Shown: positions 1-7,601 of the stretch, one piece after another | How positions within the stretch are numbered: position 1 is the stretch's first letter | Layout of the letters: each line of letters starts with the position of its first letter | Assembly: GCA_936914845.1 (NCBI GenBank) | Contig: CAKZGE010000011.1 | Span: 1 to 64,000 of the forward strand | Direction of reading: 5' to 3' | Source: an uncultured Chloracidobacterium sp. | GTDB taxonomy: Bacteria > Acidobacteriota > Blastocatellia > Pyrinomonadales > Pyrinomonadaceae | Length of the DNA: 64,000 nucleotides | Position numbers and translations under genes: made by a program | Notes under the pieces: generated by a model | The model's database searches: none | What the model was told of the DNA's origin: nothing | What the model saw: the letters and a program-made list of their open reading frames with translations, nothing else

Positions 1-1135
1 GACCATTGGCGTCATAGCTGTAGCCAAGATCGCGGATCTTATCATCGACGGTTACGTTTCCGGCTTCATCGTAGGTCGTATCGGCGGTAAATCTGTTCGT
101 CGCTTTCGAGATATCGGCATCTTCGATGGCGGTGTAGGGCAGCGGATTTGCTTGTCCGGTCGGGTTATTATTCGCCGCCTTGCGGTACATATTGCCGAAC
201 CGGTCAAAATCGAATGTCTGCTGATAGGTCAAAGCGTCATTGTCGCCCCGGCGTTCGCTTGATTCCGTCAGACGCCCAAGGGAATCATATTTGAACTTCT
301 GGGTCCATTGCTTATTCGCTCCGATCCATGATTCGACGCGGCCTAACTGGCCGTTGTTCTTCGTGGTATCGAGATTTCCTGAACCATCGATCTGGCCATA
401 GCCATAAACATACTTCTGCAGTACATCGGAACCTTTCTTCAATTCCTGCTGCGTCATCTGAAAACGGTTATTCATCGCAAAGGTCTGCACTGTGCCGTTG
501 CCCATCGTCATTGAGGAAAGACTGCCGCCGAGGCCTTCGAATTCTAAATTGCTCAGATAAGTCCGAGCCTGATCAGAGATCTGCGAAAGACGGCCGTTCG
601 CATCGTAGCCGTTCGACACCACGCGGCCCGAAGGGTATTTCTGGCTCGTCAACTGACCGGCGAGGTTGTAGCCATACTCCATCGCGAATTCCTGCGTGTC
701 GATGTACTGCCGCTGCTTTGCCACACGGCCCATCTTATCATAGTCAAATTCTGTCGCGGTAGAAGGATTTGTTGCCGTCGCCGCCGTTTCGACCCGCGTC
801 AATGCTCCGGCATTATAGAAACCGCTCCGGGTCTGATCGTAAGTATAGGTCACCGCCGGTGTCTGGAAACCGGCCTCACCGGAATAAGTAACGGATGCGA
901 GACGGTTAAGGCCGTCATACGTCATCTGCGTCCGCACACCGCGGGCGTCGTACCCATCCGTCAAAAGTCCGTGCGTGTTATATTTCAGAACCTTTGTCCA
1001 TTTATCGGGATCGGCGGCTCCTTTTGTGCCGCTCAGATCGAGCGTTGGCGAGGCCTCGACCTGCCGCTCGGCTATCAGCGATGCGCGGATTGAAACCACG
1101 GCCACGACGCCATAGATTGAAAGCGTAGCCCGGAG
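1..1135 (-). CDS. RHS/YD-repeat protein, partial (runs off the window start; 5' end truncated)
   Basis: The minus-strand frame is open from an in-frame stop at 1136-1138 to the window edge. It encodes repeated YD-type motifs such as YDARG, YDGLNRLASV, YDKMGRVAKQ, YDANGRLSQI, YDSLGRLTES and YDEAGNVT. These are typical of RHS/YD-repeat shells, which wrap into a beta-barrel cocoon around a C-terminal toxin or act as cell-surface proteins. The C-terminal core and any toxin tip lie outside the window. No ATG opens the frame. The only upstream starts are GTG codons near 1105 and 1099, with no ribosome site, and no signal peptide is visible. The reading frame itself has no stops or frameshifts in 1.1 kb. 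The simplest reading is a large RHS gene that lost its 5' part by rearrangement next to tRNA-Lys. Confidence 0.75.
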
Positions 1136-1136
1136 T
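1086..1136. repeat. short composite sequence with two ATTGAAA-containing units at the RHS break point
   Basis: Between the last recognisable RHS-like residues and the tRNA-Lys terminator the plus strand carries GGATTGAAACCACGG and TAGATTGAAAGCGTAGCC, about 30 bases apart. The arrangement resembles dispersed intergenic repeats. Only this copy is in the window, so repeat status is inferred. Confidence 0.25.
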
Positions 1137-1151
1137 CAAATGGATAGTACA

Positions 1152-1180
1152 CAGAAAAAGGCGTCCGTATTGGACGCCTT
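1152..1180 (-). terminator. Rho-independent terminator of tRNA-Lys
   Basis: On the minus strand a 9-bp stem (AAGGCGTCC / GGACGCCTT, short ATAC-type loop) is followed by TTTTTCTG. It lies 17 bases past the tRNA-Lys 3' end and is the expected intrinsic terminator. Confidence 0.85.
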
Positions 1181-1196
1181 AACTCGTTGAAAATAA

Positions 1197-1272
1197 TGGT
1201 GATCCGAGAAGGACTCGAACCTTCGACCCAATGGTTAAAAGCCATTTGCTCTACCGACTGAGCTATCGGACC
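1197..1272 (-). tRNA. tRNA-Lys (anticodon TTT)
   Basis: The minus-strand sequence folds into a full cloverleaf. The acceptor GGTCCGA pairs with TCGGATC (one G-U pair), with discriminator A and an encoded CCA. The D arm is GCTC/GAGC, the anticodon stem AATGG/CCATT has loop CTTTTAA, and the T arm is GAAGG/CCTTC with loop TTCGAGT. The loop gives anticodon TTT, lysine. It sits 29 bases downstream of the GNAT gene on the same strand and is followed by its own terminator. Confidence 0.97.
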
Positions 1273-1301
1273 ACGCGGCCGAATTGGCCGAAACAAGGAT
1301 A

Positions 1302-1781
1302 TTACATTTTTGCTTCCGAAAGTGCAAGTTCCATTCGCACGTTTGCTCGGCTATAAGGGGAGTTTTGATCCAATGGAATTTCTTTGAACCCGTATTTTCG
1401 GTAAAGATTAATAGCCGGGCCGAGTATCGTATTAGATTCCAGACATATCGTGCGGCAGCCTTTTTCGCGTGCAAAACCGATCGAACGAGTAAGCAGTGCG
1501 TCGGCGATGCCCTTTCCTCTGTGCTCGGCTGCAACCGCCATCTTTGCCAATTCCATAGTTTCGGCATCGATCTTGATCATGGCCGCGGTGCCCAATACTT
1601 CACCTTCTTTGACTGCAAAGAAAACTTCGCCGCCCTTTGCAACAACATACGCGAAAGGATCATCGAGCATTTCTCTGTCGTGGTCTTCGATCTGAAAATA
1701 TTCACCGATCCATTGATAATTGAGATCAGCAAAGTCTTTGGCAAAAAGCGGATCAAAGGCGGTGATCGAAACATCTTCCAT
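1302..1781 (-). CDS. GNAT-family N-acetyltransferase
   Basis: This 159-residue protein is about the length of one GNAT domain. The acetyl-CoA pyrophosphate-binding motif A is visible at about residues 81-100 (MAVAAEHRGKGIADALL), and is the R/Q-x-x-G-x-G/A signature of the fold. The C-terminal part (IYLYRKYGF-like, here NLYRKYGFKE) matches motif B. Such enzymes transfer an acetyl group from acetyl-CoA to an amine, and the substrate cannot be told from sequence. It starts 4 bases downstream of the purA stop, so it is probably translated from the purA transcript, and tRNA-Lys follows. The family assignment is firm; the substrate is unknown. Confidence 0.88.
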   Translation of the reverse strand: MEDVSITAFDPLFAKDFADLNYQWIGEYFQIEDHDREMLDDPFAYVVAKGGEVFFAVKEGEVLGTAAMIKIDAETMELAKMAVAAEHRGKGIADALLTRSIGFAREKGCRTICLESNTILGPAINLYRKYGFKEIPLDQNSPYSRANVRMELALSEAKM

Positions 1782-1785
1782 GCTG

Positions 1786-3099
1786 TTATTGCTTAAACCA
1801 AGCTTCCATTGTCGAATCTTTGAGAAGAATGGTTTGGTCGCGTTCCGGGCCGGTCGAGATCAAGCCGATCTCGACACCGATCGACGCGGATAAGAATTCG
1901 ACGTATCTTTTTGCGTTTTCCGGCAATTGATCGAATTCGGTAATTCCAAGAGTTTCCGTTTTCCATCCCTTCAGTATTTCATATATCGGCTTGATACCAC
2001 GCAGATCCTGTGAAACGGCCGGAAACGTATCGACGCGTTTACCGTTGATCTCATAACCGACACAGATCTTTATCTCGTCAAGTTCGTCCAGCACGTCCAA
2101 TTTGGTCAAAGCAACGGAATCAAACCCATTCAACACGGCCGCATATCGGGTGGCAACCGCATCGAACCAACCACAGCGGCGGGGGCGTTTCGTCACCGAT
2201 CCATATTCGTTACCGCGTTGCCGGATAAGATTCGCCATTTCCTCTTCAGCATCGACCATCTCGGTCGGAAACGGGCCTTCGCCTACTCTCGTGGCATAGG
2301 TGCGAACAATTCCCAACACACCCGAAATATGGTGCGGCGGAATACCCAATCCGACCGATGCTCCGCCGGCCGTTGGATTCGACGATGTGACATACGGATA
2401 TGTTCCATGATCGACATCAAGAAGTGTTGCCTGAGCTCCTTCCAATAAGATCCGCTTTTTCTCGCTGCGGGCTTCGGCGATAAAATGCGATGTTTCGGTC
2501 ACGTACGGACGCAGACGCTCAACTAGCGGCGATATTTCCGCCAATATTTCGTCGGCCCGCAAAGGCTGCTGTCCAAAAAGGACGATGATGCGATTTGCCT
2601 CTTCCAAATTGCGTTCAACCCGAAGTTTTAGCACCTCCGGCGACAAAGCATCCGCAACGCGGATACCGCGCCGCCCCGCCTTGTCTTCGTAGGCCGGACC
2701 GATACCGCGGAGGGTCGTTCCGATCCTTTCATTGCCCAACCGCTCTTCAGAGGTATGGTCAAGAGCTCGGTGATAGGGCATTATCAAATGTGCCCGGCTG
2801 GAAACCTTCAGCCGCTCCGGCGAAACCTCTACGCCTTGGCTCTTGATCTGATCAACCTCGTCGAAAAAGGCTTTCGGATCAATGACCATTCCATTGCCGA
2901 GAACACACACCTTGTCATCGTGAATGATCCCCGAAGGCAACAGCCGCAATACGAACGCCTTGTCGCCGACGTAAACACTGTGGCCCGCATTGTGACCGCC
3001 TTGGTAACGAGCCACTATATCGAAACGATCGGCCAACAGATCGACCACCTTGCCCTTTCCTTCATCGCCCCACTGGGCACCAATTATTACGATTATCAT
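1786..3099 (-). CDS. purA: adenylosuccinate synthetase
   Basis: PurA catalyses the GTP-dependent condensation of IMP with aspartate to adenylosuccinate, the first committed step from IMP to AMP, in the cytosol. The protein has 437 residues, normal for the family. The N-terminal P-loop-like GAQWGDEGKGK is at about 7-17, the catalytic His sits in GGHNAGHS, and the IMP-loop sequences TTLRGIGPAYEDK and SSNPTAGGASVG are present. The GTP-recognition TKLDVLD is near residue 330. All key segments are present, so it should be active. It lies between a methyltransferase gene (8-base gap upstream) and a GNAT gene (4-base gap downstream), which suggests one transcript. Confidence 0.98.
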   Translation of the reverse strand: MIIVIIGAQWGDEGKGKVVDLLADRFDIVARYQGGHNAGHSVYVGDKAFVLRLLPSGIIHDDKVCVLGNGMVIDPKAFFDEVDQIKSQGVEVSPERLKVSSRAHLIMPYHRALDHTSEERLGNERIGTTLRGIGPAYEDKAGRRGIRVADALSPEVLKLRVERNLEEANRIIVLFGQQPLRADEILAEISPLVERLRPYVTETSHFIAEARSEKKRILLEGAQATLLDVDHGTYPYVTSSNPTAGGASVGLGIPPHHISGVLGIVRTYATRVGEGPFPTEMVDAEEEMANLIRQRGNEYGSVTKRPRRCGWFDAVATRYAAVLNGFDSVALTKLDVLDELDEIKICVGYEINGKRVDTFPAVSQDLRGIKPIYEILKGWKTETLGITEFDQLPENAKRYVEFLSASIGVEIGLISTGPERDQTILLKDSTMEAWFKQ

Positions 3100-3107
3100 A
3101 ATGTACG

Positions 3108-3842
3108 TTATTTTTGTTTCGCAGTTATTAAAAAAGTCATGATCCGCGAACCGTCACGATCAGTCCTTTCAAAAAGTTTGATCGGTTTGTCTAAATTGAA
3201 AGGCTCTGCATCAAGCACCACGGCTGAATCAATTACCAAACGAGTATGTGGCCCATGTGGAATATCCAAATTTGGGCTTTTCATCTTCCCATCTGCGGGA
3301 TAGTGTTCGGAAATGATCAGATATCGATATTTGCCCACTTTTTGCAAAATTCGAGATATCTCAGCGTTTGAAAGGTGCTGTAATACCTGACGGATCAAAC
3401 ACAGGTCACCCTGAGGCAGGTCATCTTCAATGATGTTGATGCACCGGAATTCCGCGTTAGGAAATTTATTTGTTCGTTGGTGATGTTCGATCAGGTCCGG
3501 CACGATATCACATCCGATATAGTTGATCTCGGGCGTAATAAAACTCGAAGCAACACGCATATCACCACAACCAAGATCGACGACCGAACCAACGTTGTTC
3601 TCAGAGATGAACTTTCTTATTACTTCCGCATATGCTTCCGCAAACTCCCCTTCAGAACCCCCACCGGAATAGAACTCGCCCTCCTCGCCGCCCCAGACAT
3701 TCCGGCGATAAATATCGGCAAAGGCCTCGCGAGCAGAACGCATGCCGTACTGGTTTTGGGCCTGTGTTGCGATTCGTTCGCTTCGGCGGTCAAGGACCGA
3801 CCTTGGAATGATCTTTTTAACAAATTGTTTAAATATGCTCAT
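3108..3842 (-). CDS. class I SAM-dependent methyltransferase, substrate unknown
   Basis: The 244-residue protein carries a Rossmann motif I, VVDLGCGDMR, at about 87-96, followed by an acidic strand end (YIGCDIVPD) that would bind the SAM ribose. A motif resembling post-I/IV (DLCLIRQVLQHL) is near 150-160. This is the general layout of class I methyltransferases acting on small molecules or sugars. The N-terminal about 80 residues are basic and hold no recognised domain. The stop is 8 bases before the purA start and the start is 9 bases after glgA ends, so it is embedded in a glgA-purA run. Its substrate cannot be deduced from this context. Confidence 0.8.
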   Translation of the reverse strand: MSIFKQFVKKIIPRSVLDRRSERIATQAQNQYGMRSAREAFADIYRRNVWGGEEGEFYSGGGSEGEFAEAYAEVIRKFISENNVGSVVDLGCGDMRVASSFITPEINYIGCDIVPDLIEHHQRTNKFPNAEFRCINIIEDDLPQGDLCLIRQVLQHLSNAEISRILQKVGKYRYLIISEHYPADGKMKSPNLDIPHGPHTRLVIDSAVVLDAEPFNLDKPIKLFERTDRDGSRIMTFLITAKQK

Positions 3843-3851
3843 TATCCCAGA

Positions 3852-5276
3852 TCAAAGCGTTTGCGCAAATTTATAAAGCTCGACATACCGTTGTGCGGCG
3901 TTTTCCCAAGAATTATCTATGGCCATTCCATTTCGCTGAAGTCTAGCCCAGCTTTCGCGATCGGTAAAAGCATACAGGGCTTCGTAAATACTTTCCGCAA
4001 AATCTGCGGCCCGATATGCCCTGAACTTGAAACCATTTCCCGTTCCATTGACACTATCAAAACTCTGCACCGTATCTTCCAACCCGCCGACCGCCCTCAC
4101 GAGCGGTACGGTCCCGTAACGAAGCGAATACATCTGGTTCAATCCGCACGGCTCAAATTTGGAAGGCATCATAAAGATGTCCGCTCCGGCTTCGATACGA
4201 TGCGCAAGCGGCTCGCTATAACCGCGATAGATACCGACTCGGTGCGGAGCATGGTCGCGCAGACGCTGCCAGAAATCTTCGTACCTTGCCTCGCCCGAAC
4301 CAAGCGAAATGATGAACGCTCCCGAAGCGAGAAGATCGCCGGCCGCCTCCATCACCAGATCAATACCCTTCTGAGCCGTAAGGCGCGTCACACTTGCGAG
4401 GATCGGTCGGTCTATCTCAGCCGGCAAATGAAACTCGTCCAACAACCGCCGCTTGCATTCCAGCTTTCCTGAAAGATCTTCTTTTGAGAAATGAGCCGGC
4501 AATTCCGGATCGGTTGCCGGATCCCAAACATCGTAATCTACGCCGTTGGTAATTCCGATCAAACGATCTGACCGTCTTCGCACCAGCCAATCCAAGCCAT
4601 AACCTTCTCCGGGCGTCTGTATCTCTTTCGCATAAGTAGGCGAAACGGTAGAGAGAATGTCAGACACCTCAAGACCGGCCTTCATCGCTGAGGCATACCC
4701 GTTTAAAGTAAACGCGTTTCTCTCCCACTCGCTGCTAAACCCGAATTTCGAGAGATCTTCCATCCCGAATCCGCCCTGGTAAGCCATGTTGTGAATGGAG
4801 AAAACCGTACGGGTGTTTCGCCAAAAATTGTCCCACCTTCGGGCGGCTGCGATCTCTACCGCTGCGAAACCACAATGCCAATCGTTCAGGTGAACGATAT
4901 CCGGTGCGGAGCCTAAACGATGCAGCAAGGTGATGGCGGCGTGGTTGAAGAACGCGAAACGTTCGTGATCTTCGCGATAGCCATATATCGAGTCGCGATG
5001 AAAGAACGATGGTGCGTCTATCAGAAAAGTGGGCGAACCGTTCGCCTCGCTATAAAATGCTTTTGCCGGATAGGAACTTCCACGCCATCCGACCCATAGA
5101 TCGTCAATGGCTGTGTGCCAAAGGTGTTCGCCCTTGGTCTGCCAATAGCACGGCGTGATCAAAAGAGAATCAACACCGACGCGTCGCAAAGCCTTTGGCA
5201 AAGCCCCGGCAACATCGCCGAGCCCGCCGGTCTTTGAATACGGAACGGCTTCTGCCGAAATTATGGCTACACGCAT
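3852..5276 (-). CDS. glgA: glycogen synthase (ADP-glucose starch synthase, GT5)
   Basis: GlgA extends alpha-1,4-glucan chains using ADP-glucose. At 474 residues it is full length for the bacterial enzyme. The ADP-glucose-binding KTGGLGDVAGALPKAL motif is at about 15-30, as in family GT5. The C-terminal Rossmann lobe has the SRFEPCGL-type retaining-GT signature as SKFEPCGLNQMYSLRYG, followed by VRAVGGLEDTV near 375-410. No other glg gene (glgB, glgC, glgP) is next to it, so it is not in a glycogen operon here. The assignment is firm. Confidence 0.96.
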   Translation of the reverse strand: MRVAIISAEAVPYSKTGGLGDVAGALPKALRRVGVDSLLITPCYWQTKGEHLWHTAIDDLWVGWRGSSYPAKAFYSEANGSPTFLIDAPSFFHRDSIYGYREDHERFAFFNHAAITLLHRLGSAPDIVHLNDWHCGFAAVEIAAARRWDNFWRNTRTVFSIHNMAYQGGFGMEDLSKFGFSSEWERNAFTLNGYASAMKAGLEVSDILSTVSPTYAKEIQTPGEGYGLDWLVRRRSDRLIGITNGVDYDVWDPATDPELPAHFSKEDLSGKLECKRRLLDEFHLPAEIDRPILASVTRLTAQKGIDLVMEAAGDLLASGAFIISLGSGEARYEDFWQRLRDHAPHRVGIYRGYSEPLAHRIEAGADIFMMPSKFEPCGLNQMYSLRYGTVPLVRAVGGLEDTVQSFDSVNGTGNGFKFRAYRAADFAESIYEALYAFTDRESWARLQRNGMAIDNSWENAAQRYVELYKFAQTL

Positions 5277-5368
5277 ATTTGAAGACTTATAAATAGTAAA
5301 TCGTGAATAACAGGAAACGTCAATTTCGGCCCGCTATTCACGACTTACAGTTCAGCATCCGATAATTA

Positions 5369-6757
5369 CTATGTCTGCATCGAAGCTAAGAATTCGGCAT
5401 TGGTCTTGGTTTTACTAAGACGTTCCAATACAACTTCCATCTGTTCGACCGGCGACAGCGGATTAAGCACTCGTCGCATTACCCAGATGCGGTTCAGATC
5501 TTCCTTATCTATCAGCAACTCTTCTTTTCTCGTACCTGAACGCTGCAGATCGATCGCCGGGAAAAGACGTTTGTCAGACAAGCGGCGGTCCAAGTGGATC
5601 TCCGAATTACCGGTTCCCTTGAACTCTTCGAAAATCACATCGTCCATACGTGAGCCCGTATCGATCAACGCGGTCGCAATGATCGTCAACGAACCGCCTT
5701 CTTCAATATTACGGGCGGCACCGAAAAATCTTTTCGGCCGCTGCAGTGCATTGGAATCGATACCACCGGAAAGGATCTTGCCCGAAGGCGGAACGACCGA
5801 GTTGTGAGCTCGAGCCAAACGTGTGATCGAATCAAGCAATATGACCACATCGCGTTTATGTTCGACGAGCCGCTTTGCTTTCTCGATGACCATATCGGCA
5901 ACCTGGACGTGCCGAGTGGGCGGTTCGTCAAATGTCGAAGAGATCACCTCACCTTTGACCGACCGCTGCATATCCGTGACCTCTTCCGGCCGCTCATCGA
6001 TCAAAAGCACGATCAACGTCACTTCCGGATGATTTTCAGTAATAGAATTTGCGATCGTCTGCAGCAATACCGTCTTACCGGTTCGCGGCGGAGCGACGAT
6101 CAAAGCACGCTGGCCTTTACCGATCGGCGTGACAAGATCGATCACGCGAGCCGCAATGTTGTCCGGGCCGATCTCCATCGACAACTGTTCGTCCGGATAA
6201 AGCGGTGTGAGATTGTCGAAAAACACTTTCTCACGCGATTGTTCGGGCGCTTCGAAATTGATAGCCTCAACCTTGATGAGTGCAAAATAGCGTTCGCCCT
6301 CTTTCGGCGGGCGGATCTGGCCGGAAACCGTGTCGCCGGTCCGCAGATCGAATTTGCGTATTTGGGAAGGGCTTACATAAATGTCGTCCGGTCCGGGCAG
6401 ATAGTTGTATTCCGGAGCACGCAGAAAACCAAAACCATCCGGCAGTGTTTCGAGAACGCCTTCAGAAAAGATAAGACCGCTTTTCTCCGTTTGGGCCGCA
6501 AGCAGCTTAAATATCAGTTCCTGCTTTCGGAGCCCTGAGGCTCCTTCGATGCCCATTTCCTTGGCGATATGCGTCAATTCGCTGATCGACATATCTTTCA
6601 ATTCCGCCAAATTGAGCAGATCGGCTTTTTCGCCGCCGCCATTGCTGCGGGTTTCTTTAGTTTCTTCCGCCGGTGCCTCAGCAACATCCGTGGTCTCTTC
6701 GCTAGTTTCTTCAGCTTTTGCTGCTTTCGCCTTTCGGGTAGGTGTTTTTGTAGCCAT
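5369..6757 (-). CDS. rho: transcription termination factor Rho
   Basis: Rho is a hexameric RNA helicase that ends transcription of untranslated RNA. This 462-residue protein has a charged Lys/Glu-rich extension (about 1-45) absent from E. coli Rho. A Rho_N SAP-like helix bundle follows (about 46-88), then a cold-shock/OB RNA-binding domain with DGFGFLR (107-113). The RecA-type ATPase has Walker A APPRTGKT at 222-229 and Walker B VILLDSITR. The Q-loop and R-loop region (GTGNSEIHLDR) is intact. A 240-base AT-rich leader separates it from engB, consistent with its own promoter. Disordered N-terminal insertions of this kind are common in Rho outside Proteobacteria. Confidence 0.98.
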   Translation of the reverse strand: MATKTPTRKAKAAKAEETSEETTDVAEAPAEETKETRSNGGGEKADLLNLAELKDMSISELTHIAKEMGIEGASGLRKQELIFKLLAAQTEKSGLIFSEGVLETLPDGFGFLRAPEYNYLPGPDDIYVSPSQIRKFDLRTGDTVSGQIRPPKEGERYFALIKVEAINFEAPEQSREKVFFDNLTPLYPDEQLSMEIGPDNIAARVIDLVTPIGKGQRALIVAPPRTGKTVLLQTIANSITENHPEVTLIVLLIDERPEEVTDMQRSVKGEVISSTFDEPPTRHVQVADMVIEKAKRLVEHKRDVVILLDSITRLARAHNSVVPPSGKILSGGIDSNALQRPKRFFGAARNIEEGGSLTIIATALIDTGSRMDDVIFEEFKGTGNSEIHLDRRLSDKRLFPAIDLQRSGTRKEELLIDKEDLNRIWVMRRVLNPLSPVEQMEVVLERLSKTKTNAEFLASMQT

Positions 6758-6998
6758 TGTTTTTCGGTATTAACCGTAAATGATGAAGTATTTTTTTGTA
6801 TTAAATCTCAGGCCTTTCGAATCTGATCTGCTTAACAGGCCTTAAAAATCAAGATCTAAGCTGAAAAGGTAAAGGTGGAGATATTTGTATGGATTAGATC
6901 GTAGTATATATCAAATGAATAAAAGCCCCTAGACTTTTCCACTAATTCACGATAAGGGATATATAGAATTATTACACCAAAGTTCCAAGAATAGCAAC
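6758..6998. other. AT-rich spacer between engB and rho (rho leader region)
   Basis: About 240 bases with no credible ORF. On the minus strand AGGCCTG occurs twice about 35 bases apart, and GATATATACT resembles an extended -10, but no matching -35 or clear terminator can be defended. It presumably carries the rho promoter and leader. Confidence 0.4.
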
Positions 6999-7586
6999 TT
7001 AATTTTCAAAATTCTTGACCGCGGCGAATATCTCCGCTCGAAGCTCGTCCAAACCTTTATCTGAGGACGACGAAACCGGTATCACTTTGCTGAATTGAAA
7101 ATCTTTGCCGATGACCTTCTGCTGTTTGAACAGCTGATTTGCCGAAAGCTTGTCGCTTTTGGTCGCGGCGACTATATGCGGTTTGCCGTGGTGGCAAAGC
7201 CATTCATTAAGTTGTTTATCAAGCGACGTCGGTTCGTGGCGAGAATCGACAAGCTGAATGCACAATGCCAGCTCTTTTCTTTGCGACAGGTAATCTTCAG
7301 CCAGTTTGCCCCATTCATGCCGCATTGACTTTGGCACTTTCGCATAACCATAACCCGGCAGGTCAACAAAGTAAAATTCTTTATTGACCAGAAAAAAATT
7401 GATCGACTGTGTGCGGCCGGGTGTGTTTGATGTTCTGGCCAATCCGCGACGGCTAAGCAACGCATTGATCAGCGACGATTTGCCGACATTTGAGCGCCCG
7501 AGAAACGCTATCTCGGGCATTCCGCCTTCGGTCCAATGGCTGATATCAAAAGCGCTCTTTACGAATTCCGCCGACGTTATCTTCAA
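6999..7586 (-). CDS. engB: ribosome-biogenesis GTPase YsxC/EngB
   Basis: EngB is an essential TRAFAC GTPase needed for 50S subunit assembly. The 195-residue protein has G1 GRSNVGKSS at about 30-38, G3 DLPGYG, and G4 TKSDKL. It contains the family's KSMRHEWG-like segment after G3. The start is TTG (7584-7586), preceded by GAGG, and lies 15 bases after the lon stop. The gene is therefore probably translated from the lon transcript, the usual lon-engB neighbourhood in bacteria. Confidence 0.96.
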   Translation of the reverse strand: MKITSAEFVKSAFDISHWTEGGMPEIAFLGRSNVGKSSLINALLSRRGLARTSNTPGRTQSINFFLVNKEFYFVDLPGYGYAKVPKSMRHEWGKLAEDYLSQRKELALCIQLVDSRHEPTSLDKQLNEWLCHHGKPHIVAATKSDKLSANQLFKQQKVIGKDFQFSKVIPVSSSSDKGLDELRAEIFAAVKNFEN

Positions 7587-7601
7587 AAAAACCTCGTCAA
7601 T

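Noticed and set aside
1075..1296. 73-residue minus ORF over the tRNA-Lys
   Set aside because: It reads through the tRNA and its terminator and has no recognisable protein sequence.
6780..6850. AGGCCTG direct repeats in the rho leader as an operator
   Set aside because: The two copies are 35 bases apart with no symmetric pattern or known regulator.
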